Assembly (NCBI GenBank): GCA_039583875.1
Contig: CM077167.1
Coordinates: 153,839,010 to 153,903,009 of the forward strand
Source of the DNA: Platanthera guangdongensis
Taxonomy: Eukaryota; Streptophyta; Magnoliopsida; Asparagales; Orchidaceae
Reading direction: 5' to 3'
DNA: 64,000 bases
The position numbers were made by a program, and so were the translations under genes. Below, one piece after another: positions 33,166 through 47,786 of this stretch; the stretch's first letter is position 1; every line of letters begins with the position of its first letter. The notes below the pieces were generated by a model. The model searched no databases and was not told the DNA's origin. It was given only the letters and a program-made list of their open reading frames with translations.

Positions 33166-35407
33166 AAGGGTAGCGCTCCGCCATGGTCAGTACTGACCAT
33201 GGCGGAGCGCTACCCTTCGATACTTGCAAAAAATATTGGTACTAGCACAAAAACAAACAATCAGGAAAAATCCCTGCAGAGTCGTGCGCCCACGAAAGGC
33301 ATCCCACATGCGCTCGCAAGAAGAGCGCACAGGCCACCTCGCATTGGCACCTTCGTGCAAGTCCACACAGACGACAAAGTGCCCATGTGGGCATCCTTGA
33401 CCGCGTGTGCCCCCGTGCAGGCGACCCTGCATGCGCGCCTGTGCGTGGGAACCCACATGTGGCTCCTGGCCGACCCCCACGCGCGCCCGTGCGGTCGACC
33501 CTAGATATCTGCGCGGGCAACCTCTCATGTACGCGGGTGGCGCCGAGCGCGCACCTCGCGTAGTCGGAGCCGGATGCACGTGCCTGCAAACACCCCTGCA
33601 TGTGGCCTCCCTTGCATGGGTTTTCCGCGCGGGCTTCGCCCGCTCGGGCGCCCCCATGGGCCCCATGCCCCGCGCCCACGCCGAGATCCCGTCTCCCCAT
33701 TTCCTCAGAGCACCACCACACCAATGCCACCCCATGCGGGGCTCTCCGCATGCACCTGTTTTCGCTCGCTCCCCTCCTTCGCTCGCTCACTCTCCCTCAT
33801 CGATACTTAGAATATTTTCATAAAAATACTGACCTTCTTCATGGGGGACATGACGACAGTAAGACCACAAAAATTCCAAGAAATGGATCCAAGTGTGCCA
33901 AGAACCCTGCATCAATATAAGAAAGGGAGCAGAGATCCTCTCCAACTTATAAAACTTGCAAAAGGCATATGATGGAAGGTGTCATCGATCTCTCCAACTT
34001 ATAAACTTGCAATAGGGCTTATGATGGAAGGCGCCATCGATGCTAGAATATCTCATTACCAAATTCTTGTGTTTCAAAAGAGGCAGCGAAGCAAATATAT
34101 ATTGGCCAAATATCTCGCAGAAACTACAAATAATATTCTCCTTGATATGGGAATAAATATTCAATTATTTCTTCATTTTAATTTTCGGCAAGCAAGAATT
34201 CAAGGCCAAAGTTAATGATCACGGTAGGTTCCGAAACAGCCCAGTTGAAGTCAAAAATTTTTGCGCTCATCGTTTTGCGGATCATGACACGCGAAAATTT
34301 AGGGCATTTGATGGGTTCCCCTTGTTAAATTCCAAGTTAGGTCGGGGGTCCGAGCAACCGCGCAAGGAGAAGCACACACAAGCACAACTGACCCGAGCAC
34401 GAGTATGTCACGGCAAGACCGACACGATTTGCGCCCCTTGCACGTGCGTAGCGCGCGTCCCTCGGGCATATGCGCGCCGGGAGCTGCCACCACCTCCGGC
34501 CGTCGCCGTCCATTGCAGTCGTCGGCCACCTTACCAGGGCTGCCCAGACTGCCCGGGGGACACTTTTGTCATTTACTAAAATGAGTGATTCCAGGTTATC
34601 GAAAAGGAGCGACGCCATTCACCAGCATAAATTCCGCTCCGACGCAATTACCAGCATACCCCTCAAAAAACTTTAAATAGACCCCAAGCTTTCATTCGAA
34701 GGCAATCAATTCTAGAGGCTAGAAAAAGCCCTAAGATTTTCTGGCGAGAACAAGAGACTTAAATCGTTTCTATGCTCGAAATTCTCTTCGCTACCTTGCT
34801 AGCACAAAGACGTCTCGAGACTTCAAGAACACGGTTTTTACTTCTCCAAATGAGTGTCCTCATCAAAGCTCCAGCTCAATAAGAGCGCTTCCATTGAGGC
34901 TCCATGAACTTAGAGATTTTCACCATCATAACGCTTCCACACAGACTTTGAGGACTTATTTTTTCTCCATTGTTTTCATATTTTGCACTTGTAATAGAGA
35001 GGTGGTCTGCCACCCTCTGAAGAATTGTCTCAACTCTTGTAAACTCCAACAAAATAGTGGATTTTGACCGACACAGATCCGGTCAAGTAGTTTTCATCAT
35101 TTCTGGATTTTCCATGTCAAAAAAAGTCTTTTTGTCATTTGCTGCTATTTTCATTGACTATTTGCGCAGCCAGTCCAGTTCGGAGCTAAGGCGGTCTGAT
35201 TCTCCGGACCGGGGAAAAACCGGGTGACCCGCAACAACCATATAAAAAAACTAAAAGCATTTTTAAGAGAGCTGGAGGACACCAAAAAGTCAACCGATGC
35301 AACAAAAAAATCATAATAAGCAAAAATGCCACAAAATAATTAAAATTTGGCCAAAATCCAAGGCAAGCAGAATCGAAACTTAGCCTTGTGAAAAAAACCT
35401 GAGAAAG

Positions 35408-35515
35408 TGAAAGTGATGCGTTAGAGGCTCAGAAATTGATATAACTAACTCTAGAGGGGGGTGAATAGAGTATTTCAAAAAAACTTTGAGTTGTTTTTAT
35501 AGCGGATTAAAATAG

Positions 35516-35569
<54 letters not shown>

Positions 35570-37052
35570 AAAAGAAAATATATATCACAACACAACAAAA
35601 TAAAAAGTAAAGCACAACCAGACGACACAAGGAAATTTATAATGGTTCCCCAATAAACCTGGGTACATCCACTCTTCTACCACCTTGGTAGGAATCCACT
35701 ATAGATTTTTGATCAGGTGCTCTGCCACTACAGGTTTTTGTTCAGGTGCCCTGTCACCACAAGATCTATTTTCTAAAGGAGATCTAGCAACCCTTTGATC
35801 TTTGATCAGGTACCCAAAAATCAAACCAAGTCTTTGATCCGGAGACTTGACAACCAAAGGATTAACTTTTGAAGGGAGTTATAACCCTGTACATAGTTGG
35901 AAAATAAGATTGATATTTTCTTCTCTGTCTCAATCCTCTAAGAAGACTAGTGGATTTTGTGATGTTGTCAAAGCTCTCCCTGAGTTATTGAAATCTGGTC
36001 AGGAGTGGAGACTTTACTTCAGGGTGTAGGCCTTCAAAGATGAACTCTTCTTCTTCCAGTGTATGTATCTGAGGGATTGTGAAGTTGATCTCAGAATGAT
36101 GATTATTTGCTGGAAGAAAAACTTGAAGAAGAAGAATGATGAGCAAGACGTTTTGTGTCTCTATTTCTTGTTCTCTGTATGGAGATGTTCTCTTCTTCTT
36201 TTTGACTTAATAAAAATCTTCTTCTTAACTGTTAGACTTATTTATTGGTACCCAACAATCTTCTGAAAATTTCTTTTATATCTTGATTGCTAATTTGAAT
36301 TTCGAATTCCTTGAAGTCCTCTGCATATTTTCTGGGAAATTGAACGACTGTTTTTGTCTTCAATGCATTTCCTCAACTGTCTCTGTAAATATGTTAAGTA
36401 ATAACTCTATGAAATCTCTAATTAATGTTGTCAGGAAATGGCTATATTCTTGAGAATATAAGCATTAATTATCATAGTACTACTTTCTTAATATCTAAAA
36501 TTAAATTGACTTAGTCGATCTGATAATCTGCAGAGAAGTTTAGTCGAGCAGAACCTGGATGGAGTTAGTCGAACTCAGTAAAGTTTTCGTCGACCTAAGC
36601 ACCAAGTTCGTCGAGCTGATAATTCTTCTTCGTCGAGCTGAGCTCCAAGATCTTCGAACAGAAAAAATGTACTTGCCAAACTGATCTCCAAGTTCGTCGA
36701 GCTGAGATGGCACTTCGTCGAGCTGATATTCTGATATAAGCTCACAGTTCGTCGACCTGAGCTAGACTTTCATCGAGCTCAACTCAGAGAAGGAACTCTG
36801 AGTTCGTCGAGATGAGTTCGACGATCGTCAAGCTGAGTTCAACTATCATCGAATGACTTTTCCTACAATCTTCAAAACTGTCTTGTCTCTTAAGTCTTGT
36901 GTTCTCTGAAGTCTTTTGAAGGTAGGTCTCAGTGATCTAATCCTTAAGTGATTGACCTAAAACTTGAAACTAACATATGAATCTAGACTATACATGGTGG
37001 GTCATCAAACCTAATAGTGAACCTAGCCCAAATCACAAGTAGGGTTCCAACA
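35408..37052 (-). repeat. 3' LTR of C'
   Basis: Mirror of 29329-30972. TA tract at 35519-35568. Confidence 0.92.
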
Positions 37053-37227
37053 ATCTCTCCTTATTTGGGTGAGATCACTATGCAAAATAAAAATAAACAA
37101 AATCACAATGCAATAAAAAAATATCTGACAGAATTTTAAAAAACACTCAGCAGATATGAACAAAAGTGCCTTGTGAGTTTACATATAGAAAAAATAAAAT
37201 TCAAAATGCAAAATCAGAGAGTTATCA

Positions 37228-40109
37228 CTATTTCTTTGAAGCATCTGAAGAGGAAGCAAGTTTTGTGAAAATCATCTTTCTTTTGGGATCATCTGTTTCT
37301 CTTTGGGTCATCTTCATGTTTTGAGCACCAAGAATCTTCACAGTTGCAGCTCTATGCACTACAGCTTCTGGATGCAAATTCATATATGTATCAACATTAA
37401 AAAAAAATTTACCTGATATTTGTCCAGTTCTTTCTTCTTGTAAGATGACATAGTCGAGAATTGAGAGGAATCTTTTCATTCTTCCCTTGCCTTCCTTATC
37501 TGAGATAGAGCTATCAGCTCATTAAAACCTAGCCATTCTAGAATTAGCATCCAACTCTGGATCATATGTTGGAGAGGGAGGTCTTTCTGTACTTGATTCT
37601 TCTTCTTGACTACCTTGTTCTATTAGATGACTACCTTGACTATTATGTTATTGCTGCTGCTGTTTTCTCTGTTGGGTGCTCGATTGAGTGTCTGACCTTG
37701 AAGATCTTTCTTTGCTGCTATGAGTTGGTCTTGATTAATAAGAAGCAGACCTTTGAACTTGATAAATATTCCTGTTGATCCTGCTGCAGGAGGAGGAGGA
37801 AGAGGAGGTCCTCTCCAAGACTTCTTAGGAGGAGAATTATATCTGTTCATTTTCTTTCTTCTCTTTTGTTCATTCTTAGAAAGTCTCATCCATTAGAGAT
37901 TATCTGGAGTGAGATAAATGTTATGCAGAATGTAGTAGGGAGTATCTGCTGTGGGATTTGGTTTTGGAGCAGCCTTTATTAGAGCCTTTCTCTTCTTAAA
38001 CTTCCTTTTCTTGGAACTGGAGTCATCTGACTCATCAAATGCATCATCATCATCATATCATCAGCATTTTTATCATAAAGAGCATTGATCTGTTTAAGCA
38101 TTGCCTCAGAAAATACTAGATGAGCCTGTGGTAGTATACTTGTATCTATTTTATTAGTCTGTGGCTATTCAACTACATGTTCTTCTTCAGCATGAGGCTG
38201 TGGAATAATATGTTCTGCACTAATCTGTACAACAGTATCTGCAGTGTCTATATCTTCAAACATAATCTCATCAAGATTAGGAATGGGGGATTCGGCCCAG
38301 CCAAATGTTGGTGGAGAGAGAGACTTTGGCTCTATAACAGAAATACTGGAAGAAGTATTACAAAAACTATTTCTAATTTCTTCTAAGACTGAAGAATCAA
38401 TTGGAGCAGAATAACTGACTATTGCTTTAGAGTAATCAGAAATTGTATCAACTGTATCAAAAATGGTAAAGCGCAACTATAAACTGTATCAAAAGAATAA
38501 ACTAAAGAATGAATATCCACTATGGGATTGATGATGAAATCACTAATAGTGATTATTTCAGGAATGGAAAAATCTGTTTCTTCATCTTCTATACAAACTT
38601 GAATCCTTTCTATATCTATTTCAGTATTAACTGCATCTACTGCTGCTGGAATTTCTACATGAATTTCTTCTTGAATTGTTGGAGCTTTTTCATGGAACAT
38701 CTCCCCCTACCTGATTTCAGAGAGTCCTGAACCTGGGCCCCATAGAAGAAGGGACAGTGGAGAAAGAAGCAAGCTATGAAGTAAGTGTAGAGATGTAAGC
38801 AACAAGTGGTGCAATTGCTTCAGTAATGAGTGTCTTGAGTATATGGGTAAAAAGCTCAAGAATGTTTACTGAAATAGCAGAAGAGGGCATGGAGCATGTT
38901 GGACAGATGGTGAATGCTTGTGCGATGGAAGATGTTTGAATGTCTGTTGGAATTATGGAGGTTATGACATCAGGGAGTATAGTATCTTCCTAAATAGGGG
39001 AATGTTGTGGAGATGGTTGTGGAGATAGTTATGATGATAAAGATGATAGTAAATCAAAATTGAGAGATGACAATAGTGGATCTATATATGGTGTGTCATC
39101 AATTTGGGATGGTTGATGTGATGGTAGAGGATATTGAGATGGAGATGGTGTTTCCCCAGTAATGTTAATTGGTGATTGTTGTCTAGATGGTGAGACAGAA
39201 GGAATGGAAGTAGAAGATTATTGAAGTGTAGAAACATCAACAAGGGGAGTTGATGAAAGAAATATTGAATGATGTTGAGATGGAGGGGAGTTGATGAAGG
39301 AAATATGAGGAGCAGGAGCTTCTTCAGGGGTTAGTCAAGTGGCTATTGTAGCCCTGGTGTCCTCTGAATTTATCCTAAAAGAGGAAGCCCTGGAGGGCTT
39401 TGGGATAACCCTCTCCCATATGACAAAGAGGGCAGAGGTAATCCTCTTAGAGGCATTTATGAAAGTGGTTTGGGAGACCAACAGTTCTGGAACCTTAGCC
39501 TATAAGAAGATTCCCAGAATTCTTCCAAAACAAACATCCTTCTTACTTATTTTCTTCTTAATCAAATCAAATATAATCTCTCCCCAGTTTACAAATTTGT
39601 GATTAACCAAGACACACATCAGAAGGAATTGGTGTCTGGTAATGTAATCATGGGCTGAGTGTTTACCCAGGATTACCTTCCCAACTATATCTGCCAAAAA
39701 CTTGTATTCAGCAGACAAGTTTTTCTTCAACAACTTGTTAGGGTTTCCCTGGGAGTGACCCATTATAACTAGCATATATTCAAACTCAGTGCTAGAAAAT
39801 TTGATTTCATCTTCCACATTAATAAATCCAAAAAACTTTAGTTAGAGCGGCAGGGGAAAGAGAAACATGTTGTCCAAATATTGATCCAGTGATGGAGGTT
39901 TGATCTGGAAGGGTTGTTGTGAAAACCCATTCTTTTATTTCATATACTGGGAGTTTGATCCTTAGGGTCATAAACTATCACAATTGGGGTGCTTCAAACA
40001 ACTGGAGTATGTTCCTGAAGACTTGATCGAAATGGTTGAAAGAGTCGATGTCGATGTCAAATCCTGCATCAAACTTCGCTCCAGAAAGAGTCGCCGCCGA
40101 AATCGCCAT
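37228..40109 (-). pseudogene. Env-like region of C' (mirror)
   Basis: Mirror of 26275-29153, with start codon complement at 40107-40109 and the final stop at 37228-37230. Single-base run differences shift some frames relative to the left copy, for example the FLADIVGKVI join is open here (39500-39817) but closed by a frame change on the left (26697). That is useful for deciding which arm has the correct run length. Confidence 0.65.
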
Positions 40110-40213
40110 GCCTGCAAAAACAAAAGATCAAGTGCACGGGAACTGGAAAGCACGGGATGGAGTTTGATAAAAACCATATTATAAGTTTTCAGAAGATGAA
40201 AAGACAAACTCCA

Positions 40214-40474
40214 TCCGATGAAATGTTAAAAACTTCGAACTCAGTTCGACGAAAAATCTCATAAAGAAGTAAAATCGTCGATCAAAGTTTGAAGAGGGGG
40301 AAAACAGTTCGTCGTTCTCCATTCGACGAAAAGATTTCCTGAAATAAATTCGTCGATCTCCATTCGACGAACAGTTTCACAAAGGAAAGTTCGTCGATCT
40401 CCGTTCGACGAACACTCCACGAAGTGTCCAGAGTACGTCGAACTCCGTTCGACGAAACATAAATAGATAATCGA
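40214..40474. repeat. TCGTCGAA word cluster of C' (pol-env junction)
   Basis: Mirror of 25910-26170. Confidence 0.88.
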
Positions 40475-40487
40475 CCACAGACAGAAA

Positions 40488-43400
40488 TCAAATTAAACCG
40501 TCTTCATTTATCATACCTAGCTGATTTAGGATGAATAGATGTTTCCTTTCATCTAAGGGTTTGGTGAAAATATCTACCCTTTGTAAATCATTAGATATAC
40601 AGACAAGTTTAATTTTATTTTTGTCTACACAATCTCTAATGAAATGATGTCTTATATCTATATGCTTTGTTCTACTATGATGCATTGGAATTTGTGCAAT
40701 AGAAATTATACTGATATTATCACAAAAGATAGTTGAATTATTTAAGTTGAAACCATAATCCAGGTGCTGATTTTGAATCCACAAAAATTGTGAACAGTAA
40801 CTGCCTGCTGCAATGAATTTAGCTTCAGTAGTTGATGTTGATACAGTAGCTTGCTTTTTGCAAAACCAGGACACAAGCCTATCACCAAGAAACTTACAAG
40901 TTCATGATGTGCTTTTCTTGTCAACTCTACATCTAGCAAAGTCAGTATATGAAAATCCAGTTAAATCAAATTCTGACTCAGTAGGATACCAGAGTCCTAG
41001 ATTAGGATAACCCTTTAAATATCTTAAGATCCTTTTAAATAAAATAAGATGAGATTCTTTAGGATTTACCTAAAATCTAGCACAAATACAAGTAGCAAAC
41101 ATGATATCTTGCCTACTAGTTGTAAGATATAATAGGGACCCAACAATAGCCATATATGTTTTCTGATCAACTAGTTTTCCATGTTCATCAGAATCAACAA
41201 CAACATTGGATGGCATGGGTGTTTTCTTGACTGATGCATCAGTCATCTCAAATATTTTGAGTAGCTCTTTAGCATATTTGGACTGGTATATAAATATACC
41301 ATCAAGGGATTGCTTCACTTGGAGACCAAGGAAGTAGGATAGTTCACCAATGCTACTCTTTTCAAACTTTGAGTGCATCAGGCTAGAAAACCTTTTGCAA
41401 AACTTGGATTTAGTAGAGTAAATATAATATCATCTATATAGATTTGGACTAGCAAATTTTTTTGATTTATGATGTCTAATGAATAATGTATTATCTACCA
41501 TGCCTCTAATAAACTTATGTTCTAAAAGAAAGCTAGCTAAGGTCTCTTACCAAGCTCTTGGAGCTTGCTTTAAACCATAAAGATCTTTATGCAACTTGAA
41601 AACATAAGATGGATGAGTTGAGGAGATAAAACCTAGAGGTTGTTCAACATAAACTTCCTCTTTTAATTCTCCATTGAGGAATGCACTCTTGACATCCAAT
41701 TGGTAAACCTTGAACTTCTTAAATGCTTCAGATGCAAGAAAAATCTTGATATCTTCCAATCTTGCAACATGAGCAAAGGTTTCGTACCAATCTTGATTTG
41801 TTCCTTATAATTGATCCTTGTGCATCAAATTTGTTCCTGAAGACCCATTTAGTTCCAATGACTGGGTAGTCTTTGGGTCTAGGAAACAAATCCCAAAATC
41901 TACACCTCTGAAATTGGTTGAGCTCCTCTTACATTGCAATAATCCAGTGGGGATCTTGCTCTGCATCTTTTATGGATTGAGGCTCAAGTTGAGAAATAAA
42001 GTAAGCATGCATTAAATCTTGGTTGAGTTGATGCCTTGTTTGCACACCAGCTGATATGTCTCCAATCACTTGAAATATGGGATGATCTCTAAGTGTGTCA
42101 AGATCAGCAGGAAGAGTTGGTTAATCAACAACTTGTGGAATTAATTTCTCTTGTGGAATTATAGTTGCTGTTGGTTCAACTGCTTCGACACTTTCTTCTT
42201 CACTTTCTTCATGAATCTGTGGAGAAGGATGAGATGTAACCTCTTGGGTAAGGTTTAAGTCATCCAACCTCTCACACAGATAGGGGTACCTGCAAAGTTT
42301 ATTTGGTAGAAGAATCATTCTCCTTGTAAAACATGTTAGCTTCATCAAAAAAAAAATATGTACAGATTCTTCCATTTTTAATGTTGACTTATTAAATATC
42401 TTATAAGCTTTGCTGATTTGGAATATCCAAGGAAAATTCCTTCTACAGCCTTTGCTTCAAGTTTTCTAAGGTGTTTCTTATTATTATGAATGTAATATTT
42501 ACAGCCAAAAATTTTAAAATAATCCACTTTAAGTTGCTTTCTTTTAAGTAATTCATAGGGAGTCTTACCCTTAAGTATATGAATTAAACTTCTATTTAGA
42601 ACATAATTTGTTGTGCTCACAGTCTCTGCACAAAAGGATAGGGGCAAATAAGCATCTTCAAGCAATGTCCCAACAAATTCAATAAGGGTTCTATTTTTCC
42701 TTTTTGCTACCCAATTTTGTTGAGGAGTTCTAGGAGCATAAAAATAATGCATGATACCTTCCTTCTCACAGAATTCTTGCATGAGAAGAGATTCAAACTC
42801 ATTCCTATGATCACTTCTGATCAATGCCACCTGAGTAGAGTACTCAATCTGTATGCTCTTAAGAAAATATGTAAGAACTTTAAAGTTAACTAACTTGTTT
42901 CTCAGAAAGAACATTCAAGTGAATCTAAAGAAGTCATCAACAAAAACTAAAGTGTAAGACTTTCATCCCAAACTTTGTACAACAATAGGGCCAAAAAGGT
43001 CCATATGTAGTAAGTACAAAATCCTGGGTGAATCACTTTTATTAATGGATTTAAAACTATTTTTATTTGTTTGCTTAATTGATAAGCCTTGTAGAATCCT
43101 TCCTTCTTGTAAGAACCAGAAGGCAGTCCTCTAACAAGGTTGTCTCTTATGTCATAAATCATTAGTAGAGCTAATTTAATTAAATAAATAAATTTCTGTA
43201 CTAGCTGATTTGAAATTTACTACAAAAATATTTCCAAATATAATTCCATTTAAAATAATTTTGTTGTTATCAGAAGTAATAACACATGAAGACTGATTAA
43301 ATGATACCTAATAACCTTCATCACATAACTGGCTTATGGATATTAGGTTATGCTTGAGACCACTGACATATGCTACCTTCCTGAAGGTAACAGCTCCAAC

Positions 43401-43553
43401 TTTGATATTCCATAACCTTATGTCTGTCCACAGTTGGAGTCTCCAAAAAACATCTTTGGTTCAAGCTTTTGGCTTTGAAATCAATTAGGTTGCCTTTACA
43501 TCATGTTATATGTTTTGAACAGCCACTATCCAAATACCACTATTGCTTTGTGG
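40488..43553 (-). pseudogene. Copia pol of C' (mirror)
   Basis: Mirror of 22830-25896 with the same stops. One substitution is seen in RNase H (SQFLWIQ here, SQILWIQ on the left). A C-run difference near 42418 changes the frame after the integrase GIFLGYS block compared with the left copy. Confidence 0.88.
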
Positions 43554-43585
43554 TAGGATAGTCCTTTACCTGTACAAAACAAGTT

Positions 43586-45542
43586 TAGTTATTCTTGACC
43601 CAGGTGGCCTTGGGTCTTTGATATCTTTCATAATAATAACTAGAAATATAAGAACAATCAGGTTGATCCTTATAGACTAATGGATGATATCTCCTAGGAG
43701 GAATTATCTATTGATTAAAAGGATTAACAAGTTTAGGTTTCTGATTATTAGTTTGATAGAAATTAAAATTTCTATTTTCAGTGTATGAGTACGATAGATT
43801 TAATTGACTTCGTCGAACTGAGTTCGACGAAAAGTATTGATTTCGTTGATCTCAATTCACAGAATGATAATACTCATTTCCCGCATTCCACGATCGTTAA
43901 TCTCTGTTCGACAAAACATGTTGATTTCGTCGAGCACCCGCAGATGAGTAATTGTACCCAAATTCTGGTTTCAGAGTTCATCGATCTCTGTTCGACGCAT
44001 AATAATGATTTCGTCGATCTCGGTTTGACGAATTTTGTTGAACATGATTTTTCTGTGAATTTTTATTTTGTCTTGATTTAGTCTTTAGTAGAACTTTAGT
44101 ATCTTTGTATGGGAGTTGTAAAAATTCTTTTTCTTTTCCATTAAGGGATTTTTCAATTGCTTAGCCTCTTTTAATTTATTTTCTAAAGAAGATATTTAAT
44201 AATTAGCAGTTTTTAGTTCTTCTTTAAGTTTTAACTTATCTGAAGAAATATTTTCAAATTCACTTAATTTCTCTCTGAGAAGTTTGATTTCCTTCTCAGA
44301 TTTAATTAAATCATTATACAATAGTTTTAAATCAATTTTAAATTGATCAAAAGAAAAATTGAAAGGAGATATTACCTGATCTGACATGGATTCATCTTTT
44401 GAATTGTCTGCTTCTGAATCTGCAACATTAGAGTTGCAGCAAGAGGCATTGATTGACATCAAACATATCTTTCTTGCTTTGGTCTCTTCTTCATCCTCAC
44501 TGGAGCTGGATGAAGATTCTGAATCTGAATCACTCCATGTCACAGCTACAAATCCTCTTTCTTTCTTCATGTATTTGTTAGAAGAGGATTTCTTGGAGTG
44601 CTTTCTGGAGTCTTTCTCCTTCTTCTTTTCTTTCTTCTTCTCAGGACATTCTGGCAATATGTGTACAGGTTTCCTGTATCCATAACAAATAATTTCTTTA
44701 GTGGGGGGTTTTTCATACCTGGGGTTGTCTTCATTTTTGGATGATCTTCTTCTGAAATCCGTCCTTGCCATCTTATAGAATCTCTTTATCAAAAGACTCA
44801 GTAGGTCTTCATTATCTAGAGTGGATTCTTCAGCTTTTTCACATGCTTTGAATGCAATACTTTGTTCTTTCCTTGCTGAAGATGAGGTAGTCCTTTGCTC
44901 AGCTTCCCTTGTCTTGATAAGCTGCTTATAATACTTGATCTTTCCCAATAAGGTCTCTGTTGAGATCTCATTCAGGCTTCTAGATTCCTTGATTGGCCAG
45001 ATCCTAGAGTCTCATGTGCTTGGTAAGCACATAAGAATCTTGTCATTGACTTCTATCAATGAGATGTTCTTCTCTAGAGTTTTTAGCTTATTGATGATGA
45101 GGCTAATTTTGGTGTACATCTCAATAACTGATTCAGATTCACCCATCTTGAAATTCTCATATTGAGAAATCAAGTGGGACCTTCTGTCCTTTCTTTCATC
45201 TACTGAACCAACAACCATAGTATTTAGGTAATCCCATATATCCTTGGCTGAAGAGCATTCAATAACTTTTTGGAATATGTCATCAGACATTGTTTGAGCC
45301 AAAATGTTCATGGCTTTGGCATCTGTAATTTTTAGCTTCTTATGAGCATTAGTCCACTCAGGTGGTGGAATAGCACTTGTGCTTGTTGTTACAGTTGGTG
45401 TAGGGGGACCTGTCAAAATAGAATTGTATATGTCCTCATCAATAGAATTCATATAAAGCTTATTCCTTGCCTTCCAAAGTGCAAACCTGTTTATATTACA
45501 CACTGTAGGTCTGGTGCTTGAATAATCAATATTTTGTGTCAT
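43586..45542 (-). pseudogene. Gag of C' (mirror)
   Basis: Mirror of 20841-22797. The two gag segments (45012-45578 and 44196-44948) have the same translations as on the left, including the same internal stop. Confidence 0.85.
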
Positions 45543-45638
45543 GATATGAAGTAAAAATAGAGTAAATAAGATAAACAAATATTTTTTAGTTCAGTTCTTA
45601 GCCTGTAAAACCAAGTAACCTATCCCTCTGATACCATT

Positions 45639-45745
45639 TGAAAGTGATGCATCAGATGCTGAGGGTTTGATCTAACTAACTCTAGAGGGGGGTGAATAGA
45701 GTATTTTAAAAAAATTCCAGTTGTTTTTACAGCGGATTGAAGTAG

Positions 45746-45843
<98 letters not shown>

Positions 45844-47330
45844 AGAAAAGAAAATATATATCACAGCACAGCAAAATAAAAAGTATAGCACAACCAGACG
45901 ACACAAGAAAATTTATAGTGGTTCCCCAATAAACCTGGCTACATCCACTTTTCTACCACCCTGGTAGGAATCCACTACAGGTTTTTGATTAGTTGCCCTG
46001 CCACCATAGGTTTTTGTTCAGGTGCCTTATCACCATAAGATCTATTTTCTAAGGGAGATCTAGTAACCCTTTGAGCTTTTGATCAGGTGCCTAAAAACCA
46101 AACCAAGTCTTTTGATCAGGAGACTTGACAACCAAAGGATTAACTTTTGAAGGGAGTTATAACCCTATACATAGTTGGAAAATAAGATTGATATTATCTT
46201 CTCTGTCTCAATCCTCTGAGAAGACTAGTGGATTTTTTGATGTCGTCAAAGCTCCCCCTGAGTTATTGAAATTTGGTCAGGAGTGGAGACTTTGCTTCAG
46301 GGTGTAAGCCTTCAAAGATGAACTCTTCTTCTTCCAGTATATGTATCTGAGTGATTGTGAAGTTGTTCTTGGAATGATGATTGTTTGTTCGAAGAAAAAC
46401 ATGAAGAAGAAGAATGATGAACAAGATGTTCTGTTTCTCTGTTTCTTGTTCTCTGTATGCAGATGTTCTCTTCTTATTTTTGACTTTAAAAAAAATCTTC
46501 TTCTTGACTGTTAGACTTGTTCACTGCTACCCAGCAATCTTCTGAAAATTTCTTTTATATCTTGATTGCTGATTTGAATTTCAAATTCCTTGAAGTCCTC
46601 TGCATATTTTTGGGGAAATGGAACGACTATTTTTGTCTTCAATGCATTTCCTCAACTGTCCCAGTAAATATGTTAAGTAATAACTCTGATAAATCCCTAA
46701 TTAATGCTATTGGGAAATTACTATATTATTGAGAATATAAGCATTAATTATTAGAGTATTACTTTCTTAATATCTGAAATTAAACTGACTTAGTCGATCT
46801 GAGAATGTGCAGAGAAGTTTAGTCCAGCAGAACCTGGATGGAGTTAGTCGAACTTAGTAAAGTTTTCGTCGACCTGAGCACCAAGTTCATCGAGCTGATA
46901 ATTCTTCTTCATCGAGCTGAGCTCCAAGATCGTCGAGCAGAAAAATGTACTTGCCAAACTGAGCTCCAAGTTCGTCGAGCTGAGATGACACTTCGTCGAG
47001 CTGAGATTCTGATATAAGCTCACAGTTTGTCAACCTGAGCTAGACTTTCATCGAGCTCAACTCAGAGAAGGAACTCTGAGTTCTTCGAGCTGAGTTCGAC
47101 GATCGTCGAGCTGAGTTCAGCTATCGTCGAACGAATTTTCCTGCAATCTTCAAAACTGCCTTGTCTCTTAAGTCTTGTGTTCTCTGAAGTCTTCTAAAGG
47201 TAGGTCTCAGTGATCTAATCCTTAAGTGATTGACCTAAAACCTGGAACTAACATATGTCCTTAGACTATACATGGTGGGTCATCAAACCTAATAGTGAAC
47301 CTAGCCCAAATCACAAGTGTGTTGACAACA
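45639..47330 (-). repeat. 5' LTR of C', with primer site at 45626-45636
   Basis: Mirror of 19056-20744. Its TA tract (about 45749-45844) has a slightly different length and internal base pattern from the left copy. Confidence 0.92.
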
Positions 47331-47786
47331 GAAAGCTAGAAGAGAATCAATAGTGTGTTGACAAAACATTTGTTTCATTCACTCTTAAATAGTATGTACA
47401 TAGTTTTTTTAAGAAAATATATACTAAAATATCATTTTGGGATATATTATTTTACTGCAAAACTGCCGTGTAAGTCAAGATACAGAGCATGCCATCTAAT
47501 TTCCAATTCAAGTGAAAATGAACTCTTTAAAAAAATCACATGTTTTAATAAAGTGATGCATATGTCTCTTCTTGGGACAATTTTTGTGGATGAAAAAGCT
47601 CCATGCTAATCGCAAACATAGTTTTGAGGTAGTTTGTTTGGAAAATAATGAGAGTCGTGCTTATTATAAACTGGCGTTTTTAATTCATTTCAGAAATCTT
47701 AGTCCGCGCGTTCTGCTTCCAAGGTGTGCTTCTAATAGCAATTATGCGAAACCAAAACTCGTACCATTCCCATTCCCATTCTTGCC

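Larger units (their letters stand above)
16287..33191 (+). repeat. Left arm of a 33.8 kb spacerless inverted repeat
   Basis: Every feature from here to 33191 recurs in reverse in 33192-50095. Mirror positions add up to 66380-66386 along the whole arm, so only a few single-base indels separate the arms. The turn point is GGTCAGTACTGACC, with no spacer. The left edge at about 16287 is set only by where the right arm meets the N gap. Confidence 0.97.
35408..47330 (-). mobile_element. Mirror copy of element C (C')
   Basis: Same element in reverse, including its target duplication, which reads GAAAG at 35403-35407 and 47331-47335. It shares the disabling mutations examined in C (for example the gag TGA, the integrase Glu-to-Lys change and the altered gag knuckle). 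It is therefore a copy of the locus, not a second independent insertion. Confidence 0.95.

Noticed and set aside
32583..33173. Long ORFs on both strands in the GC-rich block near the inversion point (and their mirror at 33187-33823)
   Set aside because: Open frames in four or more registers reflect GC-rich DNA. No motif is visible, and one of them even crosses the palindrome centre.
35408..47330. A second independent insertion of a Sirevirus-like element
   Set aside because: It shares the target duplication and the stop codons examined in C, and lies in the mirrored arm. It is a copy of the same insertion.
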